From Citrobacter werkmanii NBRC 105721 (GTDB lineage Bacteria > Pseudomonadota > Gammaproteobacteria > Enterobacterales > Enterobacteriaceae), in NCBI GenBank assembly GCA_000759755.1, contig BBMW01000013.1, positions 248,001 through 312,000 of the forward strand: a stretch of 64,000 nucleotides of DNA, in the 5' to 3' direction. Below the pieces are notes generated by a model. It saw only the letters and a list, made by a program, of their open reading frames with translations, had not been told where the DNA came from and ran no database searches. Positions 49,496 to 58,200 of this stretch are shown here, piece by piece. Position 1 is the stretch's first letter, and every line of letters begins with the position of its first letter. Both the position numbers and the translations under genes were made by a program.

Positions 49496-50971
49496 ATGTC
49501 CGCATGCTCATTCTCAAATCCGATAAAAATCCGTGGCGTTGATGACGTTATCAATTGCATCGATTCTCGCGGAAAAATAAGTGGCAGAGCCGGTATTATT
49601 TGGTGGTTAGCATTAGGCGGCCTGTTTCTTGATGCTTTTTCAAATTCAGCTCTGAGTGCTGGATTAAATCCAATGACCCGCAATTTAAATCTGAGCGCAA
49701 CTGAAGTTGCGTTACTTACCTCATTTTCATCGTGGGTTGCCATATTATTTAATCCCATTGGCGGCTGGATTGCCGATCGCTGGGGGCGTGTACCACCGCT
49801 GATTATCGCCAAAGTAATGGCGGTGATTGGTGCGCTGTTGGTGATGTCATCCTCCAGTTTCAGCACCATAATCGTGGGCCGCTTCTTTGTTGGCGTGTCT
49901 TATGGGATGGATTTTGCCGTGGCCATGGCGATGCTGGCAGAGTTCACGCCAGTGAAACTAAAAAGCCGTTTAAACACCTGGCAAGGGGTTTGGTATGTTG
50001 CGGTTTGTTTAAATCTGGCATTAGCGCTGATGTTTTATTCCTGGGATGTTGGGGATGCTATCTGGCGTTATTCTATTGCCGTGACAGCGTTATGTGGACT
50101 CATCGTACTTTTTTTCCAGTTCCGTTATTTAGTAGAAAGTCCGGTATGGTTGGCGAGAAAATCACGGCTTTCTGATGCTGTGATCGCTATGAATAAAATA
50201 TACGGTGATAATTTTATTCTGGCGCCAAAAGCGGAGCAAAAACCTGTCATTGGGCAAGCAGAAAAAGGGGCGAGAAATGTACTGCTAATATTCCGTGGCG
50301 TATATTTACCGCGTACGATTCTGGCTTCTACGGTTCAGATCTGCCAGTCAATCCAATATTTTGGTGTCGGCTGGTATTTGCCGGTTATTAGCGCCGCGAT
50401 GTTCGGTAAAAACTTTGTGTACGCAACCTTGTGTTCACTATTTTTTAACGTATTTGGTATTGTTGGTGGTTTCTTGTCTCCTGCAATCGGTCGTCGTCTG
50501 GGCTTGCGCCGCTCTTCGGCGATCGGTTTTGCCGTGGCTTTTCTCGTACTGCTCACGCTGGGACTGTTCAGCGACAGTATGCCGCTGTGGGCCTCTTTGC
50601 TGGTTCCCGCGTTGTTTATTCTTTGTCACTCAGGTGGACCCGGTGCAAACGGGAAAAGCCTTTCATCCCTCTCTTTTCGCAGTGAACTGCGGGCGGGCGC
50701 GAATGGCGTGGTCGGTGCGCTCGGGGCAATAGGTGCGGCGCTCGGTCTGTTTATCTTCCCCGTTTTCCGTGATCTCTACGGCTTGCAAACGACCTTCCTG
50801 ATCATGTCCGCCGTGCCGTTGTTCGCCAGCATCGTCTGCTTTGTGATCCCATGGGATCCCACTCGCACCACGATTCAGCCGGATAACGAGCCTGGCGCCC
50901 CGCAGTTCGAATCATCCCATTCATCCTATCCCGAGTCGATGGCCCCAGAATCAAACAGGAGTACGAAATGA
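49496..50971 (+). CDS. MFS transporter of the glycerol-type operon
   Basis: 491 residues from ATG 49496 with AAGGGGA six bases upstream; an in-frame ATG at 49481 lacks a site. About 12 helices, loop 2-3 motif GGWIADRWGRVPP near residue 95, a sugar/organic-acid porter type distantly like E. coli YgcS. Unusually long hydrophilic N-terminus (about 30 residues) and a polar Ser/Pro-rich tail. The stop overlaps the kinase start by ATGA. As first gene it probably imports the pathway's substrate; the substrate is unknown. Confidence 0.85.
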   Translation: MSACSFSNPIKIRGVDDVINCIDSRGKISGRAGIIWWLALGGLFLDAFSNSALSAGLNPMTRNLNLSATEVALLTSFSSWVAILFNPIGGWIADRWGRVPPLIIAKVMAVIGALLVMSSSSFSTIIVGRFFVGVSYGMDFAVAMAMLAEFTPVKLKSRLNTWQGVWYVAVCLNLALALMFYSWDVGDAIWRYSIAVTALCGLIVLFFQFRYLVESPVWLARKSRLSDAVIAMNKIYGDNFILAPKAEQKPVIGQAEKGARNVLLIFRGVYLPRTILASTVQICQSIQYFGVGWYLPVISAAMFGKNFVYATLCSLFFNVFGIVGGFLSPAIGRRLGLRRSSAIGFAVAFLVLLTLGLFSDSMPLWASLLVPALFILCHSGGPGANGKSLSSLSFRSELRAGANGVVGALGAIGAALGLFIFPVFRDLYGLQTTFLIMSAVPLFASIVCFVIPWDPTRTTIQPDNEPGAPQFESSHSSYPESMAPESNRSTK

Positions 50972-52512
50972 TTGAATATGAAGATGTCATTCTGGCTATT
51001 GATGAAGGTACATCTGGTACGCGTGCGGCAGTGGTGGGGCGAAATAGCCAGGTCCACTGCCTTGAATACCAACCGCTTCAGGTCAGTAGCCAGCGCCATG
51101 GCGTTGTTGAACAAGATGCTGATGAAATTTTGCAGGCCACTATTGCGGTATGTCGTACAGCGATTGCTAATGCGCAGCACAGCAAGATGCGTATTGTGGC
51201 GCTGGCGATTGCGACGCAACGTTCAACGGCGGTGCTCTGGGATGCAGACACTGGCAAGGCGCTGGCACCTGCGATGGTCTGGCAGGATGCACGTTTTACG
51301 GATGAACTGGCGCGACTGGCTCCCGAATGGGATACGAAACTGCTGCCAGTAATTGGACGACCGGTTGGGATACGTTCACCTTACCTCTGGGCGTCATACC
51401 ATATCGCCAATACACCGGCAGTGAAGAGGGCGCACCAGGCCGGAACCCTGGTTTTTGGCACCGTTGACAGTTGGTTGCTCTGGCATCTGGCGGAAGAAAA
51501 AAAATGTGTCACCACCCCCACCAACGCCACCTCTGCGGGCGCGTATTGCCTCAACGAGCATCAGTACCATTTGCCATGGCTGCAGACTCTGAGGTTCCCG
51601 ACGTCATTGCTGCCTGAATTGCACGATGATACCGATGATTTTGGCTCTACACGTGAAGATATCCTCGGGATCAGCGTCCCGATCCGGGCTTGCGCCGGGG
51701 ATCAGTTTGCGGGGGCTATTGGGCTGGGTTGCACTGAGCGCGGGCAGGCGTTGTGTATGCATGGGACCGGCAGCTTTGTTGATTTAATGATGGGGCCGAC
51801 GGTGCCGACATTGAAAAAAAGCTGTGAAAGTACGCTCACCATGACCGCGCGCCGACAAAAAGGACGCTCACACTTCTCTGTAGAAACATTCGTCCCGACG
51901 ACCGGCTCGGCCCTGAACTGGGTGTGCGAAAAGCTGCGTTGGTTCGACTCACCCGAGCAAATCAGCGAGCTGGCTGCGCAGGCCAATGATTCTGGCGGCG
52001 TGAGTTTCATTCCAGCATTAACGGGGCTGCGTGTTCCTCATTTGCAGCCGCATGCCCGCGCCTCGCTTAACGGTATTTCAATCTCGACCACGCGCCCGCA
52101 GGTGGCCTACGCCATTCTGGAAGGCATTGCGCATTCGGTAGCCGCCTGTATGCGCGCGAATGAAGCGGCAACCGGCATCGCAACGCAAGAGCTGGTGGTA
52201 GGCGGCGGGTTGTCCAATAGCGACACGTTATTGCAAATCCAGGCCGATGTTAGCGGGATCCCCGTACGACGGATGGCCGAAACGGCGAGGGCCAGCTTAC
52301 GCGGCGCGGCGTTTCTGGCGGGAGCCGATGGGCTGCTGTGGGATTCGTTGTCTGATGCCTGCGCCACGCTGAAAACGGCGCGTCTGTTTGAACCCAAAAT
52401 CAGTCATGACCTTCGCGAACAAAAAATCAACCGCTGGGAGATGCGTATTGCGCTCGAAATGGAAACCGCCAGCAGCCTCACTACCGCTAATCAGGAGCAC
52501 GCCGACTCATGA
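50968..52512 (+). CDS. FGGY-family kinase, glycerol-kinase-like
   Basis: 514 residues, cytoplasmic ATP-dependent kinase. Phosphate-binding motif DEGTSGTR at 12-19; catalytic base Asp245 in AGDQFAG; FGGY C-terminal motif LEGIAHSVAACMRA near 375 and ELVVGGGLSNSD. Compared with E. coli GlpK, the glycerol ligands Arg83, Tyr135 and Asp245 have clear counterparts (Arg85, Tyr139, Asp245), but Glu84 is Ser86. That change should alter recognition of one hydroxyl, so a substituted glycerol or other small polyol is more likely than glycerol. Overlaps genes on both sides by four bases. Related to E. coli YgcE. Confidence 0.88.
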   Translation: MIEYEDVILAIDEGTSGTRAAVVGRNSQVHCLEYQPLQVSSQRHGVVEQDADEILQATIAVCRTAIANAQHSKMRIVALAIATQRSTAVLWDADTGKALAPAMVWQDARFTDELARLAPEWDTKLLPVIGRPVGIRSPYLWASYHIANTPAVKRAHQAGTLVFGTVDSWLLWHLAEEKKCVTTPTNATSAGAYCLNEHQYHLPWLQTLRFPTSLLPELHDDTDDFGSTREDILGISVPIRACAGDQFAGAIGLGCTERGQALCMHGTGSFVDLMMGPTVPTLKKSCESTLTMTARRQKGRSHFSVETFVPTTGSALNWVCEKLRWFDSPEQISELAAQANDSGGVSFIPALTGLRVPHLQPHARASLNGISISTTRPQVAYAILEGIAHSVAACMRANEAATGIATQELVVGGGLSNSDTLLQIQADVSGIPVRRMAETARASLRGAAFLAGADGLLWDSLSDACATLKTARLFEPKISHDLREQKINRWEMRIALEMETASSLTTANQEHADS

Positions 52513-54188
52513 AGTTTTTCCCTTCGCGAAAGCCAAACAAAACACGCAGTGATATGTACGGCGCCGAGCCGTTGCGTCTTCAGCGTCCTGAGCAACTGGA
52601 CCGGCTGGAAAGCGAAACCTACGACATTCTGATTGTCGGCGGCGGAGTGACGGGAGCCTATGCGGCGCTGGATGCCAGCCTGCGCGGCTATCGGGTGGCG
52701 TTAATTGAGAAGAGTGATTTTGCCTCGGGGACGTCATCGAAGTCATCAAAAATGGTGCACGGCGGCCTGCGTTACATCGAGCAAGGGAACCTCGGACTGG
52801 TACGTCATTCTTTGCTCGAACGCCAGCGCATGCGCCGCAATGCTCGCCATCTGGTGCAGCGGCTGCCCTTTTTATTTCCGGTACTCGATAAGAATGGCGT
52901 GTTTGATAAACGCATGTCCTCTGCGTTTGAAAGTCTGCTCTGGACCTACGATCTCGCCGGGGGATGGCGGGAAGGTATTCTTCACCAAAAATTAACTCCG
53001 GCGGAAGTGTTATCGCACTGCCCAACGCTGAAAGAAGAGCAACTCTCCGGTGGCTTTATGTATTTCGATGCCCGCGTTGATGACGCCAGGTTAACGCTGG
53101 CCCTGGTGCGGACGGCGGCGTTTCATGGGGCGACGGTGACAAATCATGCCGAAGTCATCGAAACCACACGAGACCAGCATGGCAAGGTCAATGGGGGCAT
53201 CGTGTATGCCGATGGCAGGGAAATCCGGGTCAAAGCGCGGGTGGTCATTATGGCGACGGGCGTCTGGTTGCGTGACTGGAGTGGGCTGAAAAAAGGGGAA
53301 TCATCGCCGCTGAATATCCGTCCGGCGAAGGGGGTTCATGTCGCCATCCCGTGGATGAAAATTCGCAATGATTGCACGGTGACCATTCCGGTGGCCGGAC
53401 GCAGTCGGCGCGCGACCATTACGCGCTGGGGCAACGTCTCCTATCTGGGCACCACGGATGAAGACTATCAGGGTGATTTGAACGATGTTCACTGCAATCG
53501 CACTGAACTGGACTTTCTGCTGGAAGGCGCAAACTCGGCGCTGAAAACGGATCTGCGTCCGGAAGATGTGGTGGGAAGTATTGCTGGTTGCCGCCCGCTT
53601 GTCGGTACCGCGGGCGGTAAAACCGTTGAGATGAAGCGTAACCATGAGATCAGGGTTGCAGCGGACGGACTGATTACCATTGTCGGCGGCAAACTGACGA
53701 CATCACGCCACATGGCGGAAGAAACCATTGATGCGGCCAGCAAAATACTGGGCCGTAAAAAAGCCTGCTCAACGAAAACTGCGTATTTGCTGGGCGCGGC
53801 TGGCTATGACCCACAGGCCATTCTGGCCTCTGGCGGCCTGTCTGCGCATCTGGGCGAGCGCTATGGCACCGAAGCGCATTTTGTCAGTGACATTATTCAG
53901 GCCGATTCCTCGCTGGTTAAACCTATTGTGGAAGGGCTTCCCTACACCGAAGCGGAAGTGGTGTATGCCGTACGCCATGAGCTTGCCAGCACCGTTGATG
54001 ATGTGCTGTCGCGTCGAATTCGCGCGCGTCTGATGGCACGCGATGCGTCAGCCGCTGCCGCTGAACGCGTTGGGGAGATACTGCAACAAGAACTCCGGTT
54101 ACAGCCTGAACAGGTTGCAAAACAGGTAGCCAGCTATCAGGCCGCAATTAAACATGAAAAATCAATGCTTATGGGGACATCAGAATGA
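52509..54188 (+). CDS. GlpA/GlpD-like FAD-dependent glycerol-3-phosphate dehydrogenase
   Basis: 559 residues. FAD motif IVGGGVTGAYAALDASLRG (42-60), then FASGTSSKSSKMVHGGLRY (71-89), which is the GlpD active-site region, and RPAKGVHVAIP near 280. A C-terminal DAO_C domain (about 400-530) is present; no GlpA-type Cys-rich Fe-S extension. In the family it oxidises the sn-2 hydroxyl of glycerol 3-phosphate to DHAP, passing electrons to quinone. Here it likely oxidises the kinase product. Four-base overlaps with both neighbours. Confidence 0.88.
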   Translation: MKFFPSRKPNKTRSDMYGAEPLRLQRPEQLDRLESETYDILIVGGGVTGAYAALDASLRGYRVALIEKSDFASGTSSKSSKMVHGGLRYIEQGNLGLVRHSLLERQRMRRNARHLVQRLPFLFPVLDKNGVFDKRMSSAFESLLWTYDLAGGWREGILHQKLTPAEVLSHCPTLKEEQLSGGFMYFDARVDDARLTLALVRTAAFHGATVTNHAEVIETTRDQHGKVNGGIVYADGREIRVKARVVIMATGVWLRDWSGLKKGESSPLNIRPAKGVHVAIPWMKIRNDCTVTIPVAGRSRRATITRWGNVSYLGTTDEDYQGDLNDVHCNRTELDFLLEGANSALKTDLRPEDVVGSIAGCRPLVGTAGGKTVEMKRNHEIRVAADGLITIVGGKLTTSRHMAEETIDAASKILGRKKACSTKTAYLLGAAGYDPQAILASGGLSAHLGERYGTEAHFVSDIIQADSSLVKPIVEGLPYTEAEVVYAVRHELASTVDDVLSRRIRARLMARDASAAAAERVGEILQQELRLQPEQVAKQVASYQAAIKHEKSMLMGTSE

Positions 54189-55744
54189 TCAGTAAAGAAG
54201 CGATTAAACGTGGTTACAACCGTGGAAACTATACCGTTGGCGCACATACTCGCCCCGCATGGGCAACGGATATCACCCGCAGCAATGGCGCAAAAGGAAT
54301 GCAGGTAGATCCCGTTGCGGTTAGCGAAGCGACGTGTGACCGGCTGCGGGTGATTGCTGATGAGGTGCTGACGTCGGAGTCCGATGTGATTACTTGGACC
54401 CGCGACTGGTGGGCCGGTTCGATGATTGCGGAAACCCAGGGCGCGCCCGCCACCTCAAAAGGCGTGATTGTACGCGTTTCTACCGTAGAACAGATTCAGG
54501 ACGTAATGCGCCTCGCCAGTGAATCCGCTATTCCGGTCACAGTTTCTGCCGGGCGCAGTAACGTTACCGGAGCCGCATTGCCGTTGCGCGGGGGGATTGT
54601 GCTCGACGTTTGCGAACTCAACAAATTGCTCGATTATGACCCGCGAAGCCAGATTGTTGAGGTAGAAGCCGGCATGTTTGGCGATATTTTCGAGAAAACT
54701 ATTCAAAAAGAGTATGGCATGACCATGGGGCACTGGCCGTCATCGTTTGGGATCAGTACTGTCGGCGGTTGGGTTGCCTGTCGCGGTGCGGGACAGCTAT
54801 CTACACGCTACGGAAAAATTGAAGATATGGTTTTTGGCATGGATGTGGTGCTGGCTGATGGGCGCTTAATCACCGTTGGCGGTTATGCCCGCAGCGCTAT
54901 CGGACCTGATTTACAGCAAATGTTTATCGGTTCGGAAGGCACGCTGGGCGTGATAGTACGTGTGCGTTTGAAGCTACATCGTCTGCCGGATTATGGCCGT
55001 GCTATCGCCTGGGGTTTTTCCAGTTTCGCCAGCGGGCTGGAGGCGTGTCGCGAAATCTTACAGCATGGCGCTAATCCAGCGGCACTGCGCTTGTACGATA
55101 ACCTGGAAAGCGGCGTGCAGTTTGGCCTGCCCGAGACCAATGTCCTGTTGATTGCGGATGAGGGAGAACCTGACATTGTCGACGCGGTGTTGGCGATCAG
55201 TGAACGTATTTGTCAGCAGAGCGGAGAAGAACTTGACGGTGAATCCATCTTTGAGCGCTGGCTGGATACCCGGTATCTGACGGGAAAAAGCGCCGAAGGC
55301 TTTAAGAAAAGCCCCGGCCTGGTGGCGGATACGCTGGAAATGGTGGGGCGTTGGCGCGATCTCAGTGCGGTTTATGATGATGTGGTGGCTGCGATTAACG
55401 CCGTACCGGGCACGCTGGCGGGGTCTGCGCATCAGTCCCATGCCTACGTCGACGGCGCATGTCTTTACTTCTCGCTGCGTGGCGATGTGCCCGTCGAGCA
55501 GCGTGCGGCCTGGTATCGTGCGGCATGGGATGCGGCAAATGCGGTACTGATTAAACACAAGACTTCCCTTAGCCATCACCATGGCGTCGGGCTGCTCCGT
55601 TCCCCCTACATGCAGGCTTCTTTAGGCGAATCGCTGTCGGTTCTGGCTGATATTAAAAAAGCGCTGGATCCGCAGAATATCCTTAACCCGGGCAAGCTGG
55701 GCTTAAGCGCTCAGCTTTACGCACATCAGGCAGGTCAATCATGA
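54185..55744 (+). CDS. FAD-binding oxidoreductase resembling alkyl-DHAP synthase (YgcU-like)
   Basis: 519 residues, VAO/PCMH flavoprotein (FAD_binding_4 plus FAD-oxidase C). Several motifs follow alkyl-dihydroxyacetone-phosphate synthase: SAGRSNVTGAALP (121-133), VACRGAGQLSTRYGKIEDM (197-215), GSEGTLGVI (249-257), LYDNLESGVQFG (303-314), Tyr421 in AYVDGACLYF and SHHHG (463-467), matching the catalytic Tyr and His triplet of the ether-forming enzyme. E. coli relative: YgcU. The peroxisomal enzyme exchanges an acyl for an alkyl group on DHAP; here, beside kinase and dehydrogenase genes, the reverse-type C-O cleavage of an alkyl-DHAP is plausible (inference). Confidence 0.85.
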   Translation: MISKEAIKRGYNRGNYTVGAHTRPAWATDITRSNGAKGMQVDPVAVSEATCDRLRVIADEVLTSESDVITWTRDWWAGSMIAETQGAPATSKGVIVRVSTVEQIQDVMRLASESAIPVTVSAGRSNVTGAALPLRGGIVLDVCELNKLLDYDPRSQIVEVEAGMFGDIFEKTIQKEYGMTMGHWPSSFGISTVGGWVACRGAGQLSTRYGKIEDMVFGMDVVLADGRLITVGGYARSAIGPDLQQMFIGSEGTLGVIVRVRLKLHRLPDYGRAIAWGFSSFASGLEACREILQHGANPAALRLYDNLESGVQFGLPETNVLLIADEGEPDIVDAVLAISERICQQSGEELDGESIFERWLDTRYLTGKSAEGFKKSPGLVADTLEMVGRWRDLSAVYDDVVAAINAVPGTLAGSAHQSHAYVDGACLYFSLRGDVPVEQRAAWYRAAWDAANAVLIKHKTSLSHHHGVGLLRSPYMQASLGESLSVLADIKKALDPQNILNPGKLGLSAQLYAHQAGQS

Positions 55745-56316
55745 TAAAAAACCTTGGCGTGCTTCTGGCACGCCAGCCCGTCATCATGGCGATTTACGGT
55801 ATTGAGCAACTGAAAACCGCACTGTCCAGCAAAGCTGAAGTCTGCATTATTGCCAATATCGATCTGATCAAGCTCCAGCCGGTGATCGAACTGCTGTCGA
55901 AGGCGGGAAAGTACGTCATCGTGAATATCGACAGTTGTAATGGGCTGTCTCAGGATAAAGGCGGCATTGATTATGTGGCCGAAACGGGGGCGATGGGGTT
56001 GCTTTCCACGCGTCTGCAAACCGTACAGCGCGCGAAAAAATGCGGGCTGATCACCATGCAGAAAATCTTCGTCACCGACCGCTCCACCTGGCTACGCAGC
56101 CTGAAAGCCGTGGAGCAAAGCGAACCCGATTATGTGCAACTGATGCCTGCGCAGATGCTGCCGTTGCTGCCGCAGGCCGATCGTAATGTGTTGCCGCCGA
56201 TTGTGGCCTCCGGGTTTGTCTGCAATGAGGAACATGCCCGGACGGCGCTGTTGCACGGCGCGATAGCTGTATCAAGCAGCGACAGCGCGTTATGGGATGT
56301 GAATTTGCTACGTTAA
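55741..56316 (+). CDS. GlpP-family transcription antiterminator (YgcP-like)
   Basis: 191 residues. Conserved pieces of Bacillus GlpP are visible: GLLSTRLQTVQRAKKCGLIT (87-106 region), IFVTDR, VQLMPAQMLP and PIVASGFVCNEEHARTALLHG followed by AVSSSDSALW. B. subtilis GlpP binds glycerol 3-phosphate and prevents termination in the glpD leader. In Enterobacteria such proteins are rare (YgcP). The operon leader has an intrinsic terminator at 49406-49452, so this protein probably senses the phosphorylated substrate and relieves attenuation. Overlaps the preceding gene by four bases. Confidence 0.88.
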   Translation: MIKNLGVLLARQPVIMAIYGIEQLKTALSSKAEVCIIANIDLIKLQPVIELLSKAGKYVIVNIDSCNGLSQDKGGIDYVAETGAMGLLSTRLQTVQRAKKCGLITMQKIFVTDRSTWLRSLKAVEQSEPDYVQLMPAQMLPLLPQADRNVLPPIVASGFVCNEEHARTALLHGAIAVSSSDSALWDVNLLR

Positions 56317-56333
56317 ACCACCGGGAGCCAAAA

Positions 56334-56648
56334 ATGGAAAACACGCAGCTGTTTGTCGTTGCACATTATTTTGCCCAACCGACGATGGGTGACAAGGTTA
56401 ACGACGCGCTCAAAATGCTGGCAGAGGCAACGCGTCAGGAGCCTGAAAATATATCGTATGAGTTTTTCCGCTCCACGGAAGATGGCGATCGCTTTGTGAT
56501 TCTTGAAACTTATCGTTGTGCAGAGGGGCTGGAACTTCATCGGCAAACGGAGCATTTCCAACGTATTGGCACTGGCATTATTGCCCCGATGCTGGCGCGT
56601 AAAGAGGTGAAAAGCTTTCACATTCATCCCGATGAACCGCATTGCTAA
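56334..56648 (+). CDS. Small ABM-fold protein (putative quinol monooxygenase, YgiN/LsrG type)
   Basis: 104 residues from ATG 56334 with GGGAG six bases upstream. Pattern FVVAHYFAQP, SYEFFRS, FVILETYRCAEGLELHRQTEHF fits the antibiotic biosynthesis monooxygenase ferredoxin-like fold, which includes YgiN quinol oxidase and LsrG isomerase. Such proteins work without cofactor as dimers. In this operon it may rearrange or oxidise a released intermediate, or protect against a reactive aldehyde; no direct evidence. Confidence 0.8.
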   Translation: MENTQLFVVAHYFAQPTMGDKVNDALKMLAEATRQEPENISYEFFRSTEDGDRFVILETYRCAEGLELHRQTEHFQRIGTGIIAPMLARKEVKSFHIHPDEPHC

Positions 56649-56681
56649 AAGCTGTCCATTTTCACTGCAAGGAATACCCCA

Positions 56682-57848
56682 ATGAAAAATGTCATGAAGG
56701 ATTTTGCGTTTACCACGGTAGCGGAAATCATCGTCGAGTGGGCGGGGGCGTCACGGTTAGGAGAGATCCTTCAGCCACGGTTTAGCGCACGTCGTGTATT
56801 GCTGGTGACCGATCCCGGTCTGGTCAAGGCTGGGGTTTTGCCACCGGTTCTGCACAGTCTGCGCAACGCAGGGTTTCAGGTGACGCTGTATGATCGGGTC
56901 CAACCCGATCCACACGAGCGCCTCGTTCGCGAAGCTTTACAGGTTGCCCGCGATGGTAACTGCGAAATGGTTATTGGTCTGGGCGGCGGCTCCTCGCTCG
57001 ATGTCGCAAAGCTGGTGGCTGTATTAATCAACTCTGAACAAGACCTGCCGGAGCTTTACGGCATCGACAAGGTCGCCGGGAAACGTCTACCGCTGGTTAA
57101 CATTCCCACCACCGCCGGCACCGGGTCTGAAGTCACCAATATTGCAATTTTGACGACCAACGATGACAGCAAAATGGGCATTGTCTCCCCGCAACTGTAT
57201 GGCGATTTGGTGCTATTGGATGCGCAACTGACCCTGGGACTTCCTCCTGTCCATACTGCCGCCGCCGGGATAGATGCGATGGTGCATGCGATTGAGGCCT
57301 ATACCGGCAAGCATAAGAAAAACCCACTCTCGGACGCGCTGGCCCGCGAAGCGTTACGTTTAATCAGTCGCCATCTGGTGACCGCATGTCGTGACGGGCA
57401 CAACCGTGAAGCGCGAGAAAATGTGCTGCTGGGCGCGATGCTGGCGGGACAGGCTTTCGCTAACTCTCCGGTGGCGGCGGTGCATGCACTGGCTTATCCC
57501 TTGGGAGGCAGACACCATATCCCGCACGGCTTGTCGAATGCGCTAATGTTGGTTCCGGTACTGCAGTTTAACGTGGCGGTAACTGCCCCACTTTATGCCG
57601 AGCTGGCTCCCGTCATTGGGGCGCAGGTGACAGGAAATGTGGATATCGATGCCCAGTCGTTTATTGCCGGGATGGTAAGCATTATTGCGGCAACCGGGGC
57701 GCCGAACAGGCTACGTGACATTGGTGTTCCCGCAGACGGTCTGGCGATATTGGCGCAGGATGCCATGCAGCAGACCCGCTTGCTGGGCAATAATCCTGTT
57801 ACGCTTAATGAAGACGATGCGTTGCGGCTTTACCAGCAGGCTTATTAA
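56682..57848 (+). CDS. Iron-containing (group III) alcohol dehydrogenase
   Basis: 388 residues. Cofactor motif GGGSSLDVAK (101-110) and TTAGTGSEVT (143-152); metal ligands Asp198, His202, His268 and His282 (GIDAMVHAIEAY, AVHALAY, HHIPHG). NAD(P)-dependent and usually Fe2+-containing; family members include FucO, glycerol dehydrogenase relatives and 1,3-propanediol dehydrogenase. AAGGA precedes the ATG by eight bases. Last gene of the accessory operon; a role in handling the alcohol or aldehyde released by the flavoprotein is an inference. Confidence 0.88.
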   Translation: MKNVMKDFAFTTVAEIIVEWAGASRLGEILQPRFSARRVLLVTDPGLVKAGVLPPVLHSLRNAGFQVTLYDRVQPDPHERLVREALQVARDGNCEMVIGLGGGSSLDVAKLVAVLINSEQDLPELYGIDKVAGKRLPLVNIPTTAGTGSEVTNIAILTTNDDSKMGIVSPQLYGDLVLLDAQLTLGLPPVHTAAAGIDAMVHAIEAYTGKHKKNPLSDALAREALRLISRHLVTACRDGHNREARENVLLGAMLAGQAFANSPVAAVHALAYPLGGRHHIPHGLSNALMLVPVLQFNVAVTAPLYAELAPVIGAQVTGNVDIDAQSFIAGMVSIIAATGAPNRLRDIGVPADGLAILAQDAMQQTRLLGNNPVTLNEDDALRLYQQAY

Positions 57849-57856
57849 ACCCTGAA

Positions 57857-57890
57857 CGTGTCCGGTGAGTGGATCACCAGACACGCTTTA
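57857..57890 (+). terminator. Probable terminator of the accessory operon
   Basis: 12-pair stem (57857-57868 with 57874-57885) with one mismatch, loop GTGGA, then CTTTA. Starts nine bases after the stop codon. T tract weak. Confidence 0.6.
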
Positions 57891-57918
57891 TCGGCGGCGA
57901 TATACCCACTACAACCGA

Positions 57919-58153
57919 ATAGACATATTGAATCCAGGTGTTAGTATTCAATAGACAGCAGTTATGAGTATGCGTGTTTCATTTCCGGCCAGGAACGCTG
58001 ATGATGACAACATTACTACCCGATTTCACAGCATTTTCGTCATTCACTTCCTTCGTGGCGCGCGTTGCCTTAACGCCTGCTCGCTCAATGGCCATTGTTT
58101 TTCATTCCTTCTCATCCCGGATGGAATCTCCCGCTGAATAGCTATTCAGTGGG
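57919..58153. repeat. Two inverted repeats upstream of yhiI
   Basis: TATTGAAT (57926-57933)/ATTCAATA (57946-57953) is flanked by two ATAGACA copies (57919-57925, 57951-57957). CCCGCTGAATAG/CTATTCAGTGGG (58130-58153) is a 24-base palindrome with one mismatch, 48 bases before yhiI. No gene between 57849 and 58200; E. coli has yhiJ-yhiM in the matching interval. Confidence 0.55.
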
Positions 58154-58200
58154 CTTTGTGACACGCAACGTTTGATAACAGGGATTACGGCGGGTCGAAT

